NCBI GenBank assembly: GCA_900696465.1
Contig: CAADGE010000035.1
Location: 294,776-358,775, forward strand
Source: an uncultured Planctomycetota bacterium
Lineage (GTDB): Bacteria > Planctomycetota > Phycisphaerae > UBA1845 > UTPLA1
Length of the DNA stretch: 64,000 nt
Direction: 5' to 3'
A program made the position numbers and the translations under genes. Under the pieces are notes generated by a model. That model was not told the origin of the DNA. It was given only the letters and a program-made list of their open reading frames with translations, and did not search any database. Positions 41,626 to 49,217 of the stretch are shown piece after piece (positions within the stretch are counted from its first letter, which is position 1; every line of letters starts with the position of its first letter).

Positions 41626-43380
41626 TTACTCACCGGGAAAGGCGAATTCGCTGATCTGCATCTCCACCGACTGGCGGCCGTTCCACTCGTTGACGATCGG
41701 TCGAAACGCCACCCGGCAGCGGCGGTGGTCCATCAACTGCGGCCGAACACTCGCCTGCCCGAAGGCGATTCCCTTGCACTGCGAACGCCCGTCGCTGAGT
41801 GTCACTTGCAGGTGTGTGCCGCCGTTGCCAACGGCCCGCGGCTCGCCGACGAGCTTTAACTCCTCCGTGGCCAGCAGGGGGGATGGATTGCCTGCACCGT
41901 ACGGCTCCAGTTTTCCGAGGTCGGCCACGAGCTGCGTATTGAGATGCCCGAGCGAAGCCACGTCATCGATGCTCAGCTTCGGGAGCAGGTCGCTCGGAGT
42001 CAGCATCGTCGCCGCACGGCTCCACAGTGCCTCACGAAAGGCATCGACCTGATCAGAGGCGATTCGTAGTCCCGCCGCCATTGCATGCCCGCCGTGTGAA
42101 AGCAGATACGCTCCGCAGGCCGCGAGGGCCTCGTGCAGCGGAAAGTTGCGGATGCTCCGCGCCGATCCCTGTCCGATGCCGTTTTCCAGTGCGATCAGGA
42201 CCGCCGGCTTGCCGTAGACCTCGGCCATCCGACCCGCGACAATACCGACCACGCCGGCATGCCAGCCGGAAGAGGCCAGTACGATGGCACGAACGTGGTC
42301 GGAGTCCTGACCGGTCGCGGCGATCATTTCGTGGGCCTCGCCGATGATGCGCCGCTCAAGAATCTGGCGATCCTTGTTGTGACGATCGAGCATCTCCGCA
42401 ATCCGTCGGGCCTCGGCCGGCTCGGCGCGCGTCAGCATCTCCACCGCCACCTGCGCATGCCCCATGCGGCCGATGGCGTTAAGCCGCGGGCCGAGTTTGA
42501 AGCCGACGTCGTAACCGGCGAGCTTCTTGCCGGAGACACCGGCCATCTCCAGCAGGGCCTGCACCCCCGGCAGCTTGCTGTTCGGCAGCCCGAGCAGGCC
42601 ATGATGGACCAGAACCCGGTTCTCTCCGACCAGCGGCACCACGTCGGCGACCGTTCCCATCGCGGCCAGGCCGATGGCATCCAGCAGAAAATCCCGGAAC
42701 GCCGGTCGAACCTTCGCCGCCCCGCTGGCCCGCTGCGCGATCGCCCAGGCCAGCTTGAACGCCACCCCCGCACCCGATAGGTGCGGGTTCGGATACACCG
42801 CCTCGCCCTCGTCGGCGATCGACGGATGCACCACGAGCGCTGCCGGCAGTTGCCGCCGGCCCTGCGCGTCGGTCTTCGGATGATGATGGTCGGTGATGAT
42901 CAGTTCGATGCCGAGATCACGGGCCAGTTCGGCCGGCTCGATCGCCGTCACGCCGCAATCGACGCTGATAATCATCTCCGCGCCGTCACGTGCAAGCGAT
43001 CGAATCGCATCGAGACTGATCCCGTAGCCCTCTTCCAGTCGATGCGGAATATGAAAGATCGGCTCCCCTCCCGCCAGTCGAATACAGTGCCACAGGATGG
43101 ACACTCCCGTGATGCCGTCCACGTCGTAATCGCCGAACAGAACGATCTTCCGGCCCTGTGCGATCGCGGCCAGTATCCGGTCCGCCGCCCGAAGCGTCGA
43201 CGGAAATGCCTCCGGGGCGTGCAGATCCGCGATCTGCGGCCTGAGAAACTGCCGCGCCTGCTCCGGGTCGGTCACCCCCCGATTGCAGAGTACCTGTGCG
43301 ACGATCGGTGAGATCCGCAGGGTACGAGAGAGTTCGTCACGCTGCGGTGATGGCGGAGGTATGACCCATTCCCTGGGCAT
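41626..43380 (-). CDS. recJ: Single-stranded DNA exonuclease RecJ
   Basis: The 584-residue protein starts at the ATG at 43380; upstream in-frame codons give a poorly conserved extension. It has the DHH-family motifs VLFGDYDVDGITG (about 75-87), the SVDCG block (about 133), and DHHHP (about 155-159), which bind the catalytic metals. DHHA1 motifs with SHGGHAMAAG lie near 428. RecJ degrades single-stranded DNA 5' to 3' in recombination and repair. It leads a two-gene unit with the GT-C gene and is divergent from trpF. Confidence 0.94.
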   Translation of the reverse strand: MPREWVIPPPSPQRDELSRTLRISPIVAQVLCNRGVTDPEQARQFLRPQIADLHAPEAFPSTLRAADRILAAIAQGRKIVLFGDYDVDGITGVSILWHCIRLAGGEPIFHIPHRLEEGYGISLDAIRSLARDGAEMIISVDCGVTAIEPAELARDLGIELIITDHHHPKTDAQGRRQLPAALVVHPSIADEGEAVYPNPHLSGAGVAFKLAWAIAQRASGAAKVRPAFRDFLLDAIGLAAMGTVADVVPLVGENRVLVHHGLLGLPNSKLPGVQALLEMAGVSGKKLAGYDVGFKLGPRLNAIGRMGHAQVAVEMLTRAEPAEARRIAEMLDRHNKDRQILERRIIGEAHEMIAATGQDSDHVRAIVLASSGWHAGVVGIVAGRMAEVYGKPAVLIALENGIGQGSARSIRNFPLHEALAACGAYLLSHGGHAMAAGLRIASDQVDAFREALWSRAATMLTPSDLLPKLSIDDVASLGHLNTQLVADLGKLEPYGAGNPSPLLATEELKLVGEPRAVGNGGTHLQVTLSDGRSQCKGIAFGQASVRPQLMDHRRCRVAFRPIVNEWNGRQSVEMQISEFAFPGE

Positions 43381-43553
43381 GACGTATTCCGTCCTTGTCT
43401 TTGTTTCGGACAAACAAGCGCGTTCGTGCATCAGGGTGGCGCTTGCCGCAACGACATGGCATGGTACGCTTGAGCCACCATCTTGCAACCGGCAGTTGCC
43501 GACGAATTGCAATCAACGGTTTCTTTCAACGGGCCTGGAGCGATCCGAAGACA

Positions 43554-44198
43554 TTGACGAACACCCGAATCAAAATCTGCGGCATCACCCGGCCGGAGGA
43601 CGCCTTCGCCGCCGCGCAGGCCGGGGCTGACGCCATCGGTCTCGTCTTCGCCGAATCGCCGCGCCGCGTCACGCCGCGCCGTGCTCGTGAGATTCTCGCC
43701 GCATTGCCGCCCTTCGTCAGTGCCGTCGGTGTCTTCGTCAACGCACGAGCGTCGACGATTCTCAGGACCGCCGCCGATGTCGGTTTCTCCACCGTCCAAC
43801 TCCATGGCGACGAGCCGTCGGCCCTGGTGAATCAGCTCAGCGACCTGCGGGTCATCAAGGCCATGCATGTTCGCCATAGGAAATTCATTGAAGATGTGCA
43901 CCGCTTCGCCGATGCCGGCGTCTGCGGAATCCTGCTCGACGCCTTCAGCCCCACGGCCCGCGGTGGCAGCGGCAAACGCTTCGACTGGGACCTCGTCAGC
44001 GGCGCGCAATCTGCCGGTGCCCTCGACGGCGTTCCGCCCTTGATCCTTGCGGGCGGCCTGACGCACGAAAACGTCGCTTCCGGCATTCGCCGCATCCACC
44101 CCTGGGGCGTGGATGTATCAACCGGCGTGGAAGATGCCCCCGGCATCAAGAACGCCGAGAAGATCGTTCGCTTCATCGCGGCGGTGAAACGGGGGTGA
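43554..44198 (+). CDS. trpF: Phosphoribosylanthranilate isomerase
   Basis: The enzyme isomerises phosphoribosylanthranilate in tryptophan synthesis. The family normally begins at the strand RIKICGIT, so I chose the TTG at 43554 (214 residues). An ATG at 43461 would add 31 unlike residues, and neither has a clear ribosome binding site. KICGIT holds the catalytic cysteine; the catalytic aspartate lies in LLDAFSPTARGGSGKRFDW (about 131-149). The phosphate-binding LAGGL and GVDVSTGVEDAPG complete the barrel. No other trp gene is adjacent. Confidence 0.92.
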   Translation: MTNTRIKICGITRPEDAFAAAQAGADAIGLVFAESPRRVTPRRAREILAALPPFVSAVGVFVNARASTILRTAADVGFSTVQLHGDEPSALVNQLSDLRVIKAMHVRHRKFIEDVHRFADAGVCGILLDAFSPTARGGSGKRFDWDLVSGAQSAGALDGVPPLILAGGLTHENVASGIRRIHPWGVDVSTGVEDAPGIKNAEKIVRFIAAVKRG

Positions 44199-44282
44199 TT
44201 GGCTGGGCCGCACCTGCCGTCCTGTGTGCCGGATTGCAGTGCTCCACTTGCCTGACAATAGGGCCAAGCTAAACTTCTGGTT

Positions 44283-44789
44283 ATGAATACGAATCGAATG
44301 ACTACCGTTGTGGCCGTGGCCCTTGGGCTTGTCTCCGGTTGCGCGGCACCGGATCGCACGCCCGGAAAGGCAGCCCCGGACTTCGAGCTCAAAGACCTAA
44401 CCGGGAAAACAGTCTCACTCTCCTCGCTTCGCGGCCAGCCCATCCTGCTCACTTTCTGGGGCGTCGGGTGACCGCCCTGCCGTGCGGAGGTTCCGCACCT
44501 CAAGGCCCTGCATCAGAAGTATGCCCCCAAGGGTCTGAAGATCCTCGCCGTCCACGCTTGGGACCACCGGGAGACGACCGCCAAGGTCGAGGAATTCGTC
44601 CGCCAGCAGGGTATCCAGTACACCGTGCTGGTTGGCGGCGGCACGACCTTCCGCGAAAAGTACGAGGGCAAGTCAATCCCCCATACCTTCTACCTCGATC
44701 GGGAAGGCCGGATTGTCCGGAGCCAGATCGGCGAAGAAACCATGGCCACGATGGAAAGCATTGTCAGGCGCATTCTGAAACAGGGGTAA
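44283..44789 (+). CDS. TlpA/thioredoxin-like lipoprotein with in-frame TGA, probable selenoprotein
   Basis: The frame from the ATG at 44283 encodes a signal peptide with lipobox VSGC (Cys near 20) and an AhpC/TSA-TlpA start (AAPDFELKDLTGKTVSLSSL). It then meets TGA at 44469-44471, codon 63. The same frame continues without another stop to TAA at 44787, with textbook thioredoxin-fold sequence: PPCRAEVPHL, KGLKILAVHAWD, the cis-proline IPHTF and LDREGRIV. The TGA stands exactly at the first Cys of the catalytic CPPC (FWGVG-x-PPCR), so decoding as selenocysteine gives a U-x-x-C redox motif. A SECIS-like hairpin follows directly. The product would be a 168-residue lipid-anchored oxidoreductase. 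The alternatives are a pseudogene or a Cys-to-stop sequence error. Confidence 0.75.
44469..44498 (+). promoter_or_regulatory. Candidate bacterial SECIS element after the TGA
   Basis: After the TGA (44469-44471) come 10 unpaired nucleotides. A perfect 7-bp stem follows (44482-44488 with 44492-44498), closing a GGU loop at 44489-44491. Known bacterial SECIS hairpins sit at this distance and carry G in the first loop positions for SelB. The E. coli fdhF element has an 11-nt spacer and a 17-nt hairpin; this hairpin is also 17 nt. The bases also encode the common RAEVPH, so chance cannot be excluded. Confidence 0.65.
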
Positions 44790-44925
44790 GAACCGTTGCA
44801 TTTCGAGGCCGATGTTTCGGCAAAAAGGTCCGAAAAAAACAGGATTCTGAGCTTGAAGTCTGAAAGCTGGCTAAAACGTCAGATTTCGGATGAAGATTAT
44901 TTTGCTGATTTGTTGCCGACTCGGC

Positions 44926-44954
44926 TTGATTATGACCTGACTTTTCTGTTATAA
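44926..44954 (+). promoter_or_regulatory. Sigma70-type promoter for the PEP-CTERM gene
   Basis: TTGATT and TTATAA are separated by exactly 17 bp in an AT-rich stretch. Transcription would start near 44961, leaving a leader of about 100 nt before the ATG at 45063. Confidence 0.65.
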
Positions 44955-45062
44955 GTGGACCGGATATACAAGGTTACTCAGGTGTAGCCAATGAGTGGCA
45001 TCGAGCGTTTACCTCGACTCGTGAGGGGGATTCGCTCCAGACATCAAGAAGGGGAAATGATC

Positions 45063-45731
45063 ATGATTCGAAAGTTCAGTGTTCTCGCAGTCGCGCTGGT
45101 CTTCTCGCTGACCAGCTTCGCCTCCGCCGACGTGCTCATGCCGGGCTATGCCCAGTATGACGTCAAGACGGAGACGGTCCTCGGCGATTCCTACGCGGTC
45201 GAACCACGCGCCAGCGATTTCGCGGATTGCATCTTTGATGTCAGCGGCATCGACAGCAACGACGGACTGTTCGCCGCCATCAACGAGCGCTTCCTGGTCG
45301 ACGTCGCCGCCTGCATCGGGCTGCCGAGTGGCACGCCCGTCGTCATGAACGGCATCGGCTGGAACGTTACCATTTTCGCAGACAGCCCCAGTTGGCGCAG
45401 CGAAATGGCTGTCTATTTCGACGACAGCGCGCTCTCCGGTACGAGTGCCTTTGCGCTCACGCCGGGCTTTGGCGTCGATTCCCCGGGCACAGCGACGTAC
45501 AACAGCGGCGATGCCACCGGACCGGCACTCAAGCTGCTTTCCGTCGGCCTTCCGGATCTTTATCTGTCCGATGGTCTGCTCTATATCGAATTCTTCGAAA
45601 CCTTCGTTGACTATCCCAATGACTGGGACGGCATCTGGACGGCCGGCTTCCTGCGAATCCAGGCCTATCCCGAGCCGGCGACCCTCGGTCTCCTGGCCAT
45701 CGGCGGCCTGCTCCTGCGACGCCGCAAATAA
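45063..45731 (+). CDS. PEP-CTERM sorted secreted protein
   Basis: The ATG at 45063 has GGGG at about 8 nt and begins a clean signal peptide (cleavage near ASA, residue 18-20). An ATG at 45057 is the alternative. The 222-residue protein ends in YPEPATLGLLAIGGLLLRRRK: a PEP motif, a hydrophobic helix and an arginine tail, the exosortase sorting signal. The beta-rich mature part has no recognised domain. Such proteins are exported, cleaved by EpsH-type exosortase and go to the surface or matrix. It has its own promoter and a strong terminator. Confidence 0.88.
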   Translation: MIRKFSVLAVALVFSLTSFASADVLMPGYAQYDVKTETVLGDSYAVEPRASDFADCIFDVSGIDSNDGLFAAINERFLVDVAACIGLPSGTPVVMNGIGWNVTIFADSPSWRSEMAVYFDDSALSGTSAFALTPGFGVDSPGTATYNSGDATGPALKLLSVGLPDLYLSDGLLYIEFFETFVDYPNDWDGIWTAGFLRIQAYPEPATLGLLAIGGLLLRRRK

Positions 45732-45799
45732 GTAAGTCATTTGTCCGCTCGCGTCGGCCGATCGGCCGCGCGGCAGCGGGTAACTGGTTCCAACATAAA

Positions 45800-45836
45800 C
45801 GGGCAGCGCTGCGAAGCGCTGCCCGTTTTCTTTTTT
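45800..45836 (+). terminator. Rho-independent terminator, probably bidirectional
   Basis: A perfect 11-bp GC-rich stem (45800-45810 with 45815-45825) with a GCGA loop is followed by TTTTCTTTTTT. It lies between convergent genes (PEP-CTERM and the GspE-like ATPase). On the minus strand a shorter TTT follows the same hairpin. Confidence 0.9.
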
Positions 45837-45914
45837 AAGTATCCTACTTCACTCGGAGCCATCCCTAGAGAACCGAGGGTGGGCGATGAAGTGAAGATCG
45901 CTGCTGAAGGCCCT

Positions 45915-47585
45915 TTATCCCTTTGTCGCCTGCACGACTTCGCTGATCGTCGTCAGGCCGCGGCGCACTTTGTTCCAGCCGTCTTCGCGAAGGAGGACCA
46001 TGCCGTTCTTGATGGCCTCGTTCTTGATCTTGCCGGCGCTGGAGCGTTGAAGGACAAGTTCCCGTAACTCATCATTCAGCACCATCAATTCAAAGATACC
46101 CTTTCGCCCGGAGTAGCCGGTGTTGCGACACTCGCGGCAGCCGCGCCCGCGATAGAGCGGTTCACCGTTCCAGCCCAGATCGGGTGGTACCTCGCTCTTT
46201 TGCGGGACGTACTCTTCCTTGCAGTGCTTGCAAATGGTGCGCACGAGCCGCTGGGCCAGCACGGCCTCCACGCTGCTGGCCACGAGGAACGGCTCAACGC
46301 CCATATCGAGAAGACGCGTCGTCGCGCTCGGAGCATCGTTCGTATGCAGCGTAGATAGCACAAGGTGACCGGTCAGCGACGCCTGCACCGCCGTTTCGGC
46401 CGTCTCCAGGTCTCGAATTTCGCCGACCATGATGACGTCCGGGTCGTGCCGCAGGAAGGAGCGCATGCCCTTGGCGAATGTAAGCCCCGCCTTGAGGTTT
46501 ACGCCGACCTGGTTGACGCCTTCGAGGTGATACTCGACGGGGTCTTCGACCGTGAGGCATTTAATCTCATCAGACACGATCGTATTCAGCGCGGCGTACA
46601 GCGTGGTCGTCTTACCGGAGCCGGTCGGACCGGTGACGAGCATGATCCCGTGCGGCTGACGGATGATGTGCTCGAAAATCTTGAGCATGTCCGGATCAAA
46701 GCCGAGGTCCTCCAGCGAAAGCAGGATCGCCTGCTTGTCGAGGATGCGCATGACCACGCCTTCGCCGAACACCATCGGGATGATGCTGACGCGAAGGTCG
46801 ATCTCGCGACCGTGAACCTTGATCTTGAAGCTGCCGTCCTGCGGGACGCGCCGCTCGGCGATGTTCAAATTTGAGAGAATCTTGATACGGCTGATGATCG
46901 CCGCCTGCAACTGACGAATCTGCGGCGGCACGTTCGTATTGCGCAGAACACCGTCCACGCGGTAGCGGATCTTCAGATCGTGCTCGTAGGGCTCGATGTG
47001 CACGTCGCTGGCCCGCTCGTTAATCGCTTCGAGCAGAATCTCGTTCACCAGCTTGATGACGCTGGCATCCTGAGCCATCTGCGCCAGGTCGCCGGCGGAT
47101 TCCCCCACGTCGCTGACGACCTCAAGGCCGTCTTCGTCAACCAGCTGGCTGACCGTGTCGCCGCCGACGCCAAAGTGCTTCTTGATGATCTCGTTGATCT
47201 CGCTCTCTTTCGCGAGGACCGGCTTGACCTCCAGCCCGCAGAGCATGCGCAGCTCGTCGAACGCATAGATCTGAAACGGGTCCGGTGTCGCCACCCGCAG
47301 CGAGCCGTTGACGCGATCGAGCGGAATCAGCTTCGCACGATGCACCAGCTTCGAGGGCATCTTGCGAAGCAGCTCGACATTAACCGGAACACTGTTACCC
47401 GTCAGATCGACGACATCAAAGTGATACAGCTCGCCCAGCGCCTCGAGTACGTGCGTCTCGCTGCAGTAGCCCAGCCGGACCAGCACGCGGTCGAGGCGAT
47501 CCGTCGGTCCGCACTGTTCATTGGCGGCCTTGAGCTGCTCCTGCGTGATGGAGTTCCTCTGAATCAGAATGTCGCCGAGATTCAC
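45915..47585 (-). CDS. gspE: Type II secretion / type IV pilus assembly ATPase (GspE/PilB family)
   Basis: The 556-residue cytoplasmic ATPase has an N-terminal MshEN/GSPII_E domain (about 1-150). Walker A GPTGSGKTT (about 318-326), the Asp box, Walker B ending in MVGEIRDLETAE (about 386-397), and the His box with TLHTND (about 415) follow. A C-terminal tetracysteine (CKHC...CREC, about 447-490) is the zinc-binding C domain of GspE/PilB. Such ATPases drive pseudopilus or pilus assembly. No other secretion genes are nearby, which is common for planctomycetes. It would power assembly of pseudopilins like the one at 7339-8292 (inference). Confidence 0.92.
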   Translation of the reverse strand: MNLGDILIQRNSITQEQLKAANEQCGPTDRLDRVLVRLGYCSETHVLEALGELYHFDVVDLTGNSVPVNVELLRKMPSKLVHRAKLIPLDRVNGSLRVATPDPFQIYAFDELRMLCGLEVKPVLAKESEINEIIKKHFGVGGDTVSQLVDEDGLEVVSDVGESAGDLAQMAQDASVIKLVNEILLEAINERASDVHIEPYEHDLKIRYRVDGVLRNTNVPPQIRQLQAAIISRIKILSNLNIAERRVPQDGSFKIKVHGREIDLRVSIIPMVFGEGVVMRILDKQAILLSLEDLGFDPDMLKIFEHIIRQPHGIMLVTGPTGSGKTTTLYAALNTIVSDEIKCLTVEDPVEYHLEGVNQVGVNLKAGLTFAKGMRSFLRHDPDVIMVGEIRDLETAETAVQASLTGHLVLSTLHTNDAPSATTRLLDMGVEPFLVASSVEAVLAQRLVRTICKHCKEEYVPQKSEVPPDLGWNGEPLYRGRGCRECRNTGYSGRKGIFELMVLNDELRELVLQRSSAGKIKNEAIKNGMVLLREDGWNKVRRGLTTISEVVQATKG

Positions 47586-47833
47586 GTCGCGTCGCCTGTC
47601 TCAAGTTCGTTGGACCGGTTATCGGTACCGACTCCTGCGCAGTCCTCGGGCGCGTGCGCGCCACGTCGGGTCACTGGAATCTTACCGCAAGTATCGGACA
47701 GGGGTTGCAGCAGGATCACGGCGGAAGACCACGTCGGAAGACGAATCTTTACTCGCGCGATCGGTCCCGCGCGATTTTGCGTCACGCTGGGTGAGACATC
47801 ATCGCTTTTTATAACATCTTGCCAATAATAAAC

Positions 47834-48493
47834 TTATCTTCCAGAAGCTACCGTTAGTTCCATGATACCCGGCGCTTCCCACGCCCAGCGATCGTCGGTC
47901 GCCCATCGAAGAGCGGCCAGCATCCCGGCGTACTCGCAGGCGCAGCAGAATAATTCGGCATCCCCGCACGACTCGATGTTCTGTCCGAAAACCTGCATCG
48001 GCCGCGTGGCTGCATGTTGCTTATCCCGCAGAAAGGCCGGGTCCTTTGCGGCTTCTCTGTCGAATCGAGCTCGCTGCTCGTGCCGCAACCTCCACAGACC
48101 GGTCTGAATCTCTGCGATCTTTTCCTGTACCTGTCTGAGGCAACGCAGTCCCTGACCCGCCGGCAGCGGCTCAAAAGTAATCGGTGCTTGCGGGTCAACA
48201 TGTGGAAACAGCCAGCAGAGCGAACAGAACTCGCCCCAGACCTGGCGCAGCCGAAGAAGTATTTCTTCCTCGCTGTAGGATTTGAGCATCTCACGGTCGA
48301 TCAGAATCTCCCGCATCCGAACGACCGGCCCGGGCGGCGGGGTCCGTATATCGTGCGTCTCGGGCGGCTGTCCGGTCCGCTTGCACCAGGCGACCCGAAG
48401 TGCGACTACATTGGCCTGTACCGCCTGCGCGGCAGCGGCGATGGCCTCAATCCCGCGCGGGCGAAGTGCAGGCAAGACAGGGGGTAGTTCCAT
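47834..48493 (-). CDS. Unknown cytoplasmic protein
   Basis: The 219-residue protein has no signal peptide or membrane helix. Composition is mixed, with several cysteines in the C-terminal third and many aromatic residues. An AGG lies close to the ATG. I recognise no domain. It starts 248 bp upstream of the GspE-like gene's start region on the same strand but a shared transcript is not clear. Confidence 0.6.
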   Translation of the reverse strand: MELPPVLPALRPRGIEAIAAAAQAVQANVVALRVAWCKRTGQPPETHDIRTPPPGPVVRMREILIDREMLKSYSEEEILLRLRQVWGEFCSLCWLFPHVDPQAPITFEPLPAGQGLRCLRQVQEKIAEIQTGLWRLRHEQRARFDREAAKDPAFLRDKQHAATRPMQVFGQNIESCGDAELFCCACEYAGMLAALRWATDDRWAWEAPGIMELTVASGR

Positions 48494-49217
48494 GGCCTGA
48501 TCGTAGTCTTGTGTGCCTTCCGGTAACAGTCGGTGACGGCAGGCAGTTCATGCTGCAGCGAAGGTAGTTCTGTCTGTAGGGATTCGGCCGGGTAGAGGGT
48601 TTCCAGGCCGCACACCAGCGAACATAAACGGATTCAGAGATTTCGGACTCCTCTGATATCGATCACATTCGCTGGACGTGGTGTCTCAAGAATGGTCTGT
48701 GTGAGCAGATCGAATTGAGCAGGGTCGATAAGTACCGTCATCCGCCGATGAGAATCGCCTTCGGCCACCCCTCTTTCGGGCCGATACCACTTGACTGAAT
48801 CGTGCGGTTTTCGGTAGGATAATCAGGAGTTAGTCAGCGAGCCAACCTGATTAGCTTCGCGGTAGTGCCTCCCCCCGACGCGATGGGAAGAGAGAAGACC
48901 GAGTACTTGCTGGTTTACTCGACACAAATACGGTGAGCATACACACAGCGGGTTGACACCCCTTCGGCGAGCCGAGTCGGAGCGGGTGCAACTCTACGTG
49001 CATCGGGTCGACGTAGCGCGCGTGAGTGCGGTAGATCGATCCAATGGAGATGGAAGGAAGCAATTGGTTCGGTTTGATTCGGCTTGGGTGCGTCGCACCA
49101 TCATCGGTGCGCGCTCGAAGCCGTGGGATACGAAGTGGTGGTGTCTTCAGGTTTCAAACAGGCATTCTGTCGAGCATTTGAGCTCAAGTTCTCATTCACA
49201 TGGAAGGAGCAGGATCA
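48494..49217. other. Long intergenic/leader region before the giant secreted protein
   Basis: About 720 bp without a convincing gene. It contains the promoter-like pair at 48791-48820 and several GC-rich inverted repeats around 49085-49115 (GGTGCG/CGCACC), which could fold in a long leader of the plus-strand gene. No tRNA or terminator is seen. Confidence 0.5.
48791..48820 (+). promoter_or_regulatory. Possible sigma70 promoter for the giant secreted protein
   Basis: TTGACT and TAGGAT are separated by 18 bp. If used, the leader would be close to 390 nt before the ATG at 49218. Confidence 0.4.

Noticed and set aside
46980..47828. Plus-strand frame across the GspE gene
   Set aside because: It is antisense to a well-defined ATPase with Walker and zinc motifs and has no start signal.
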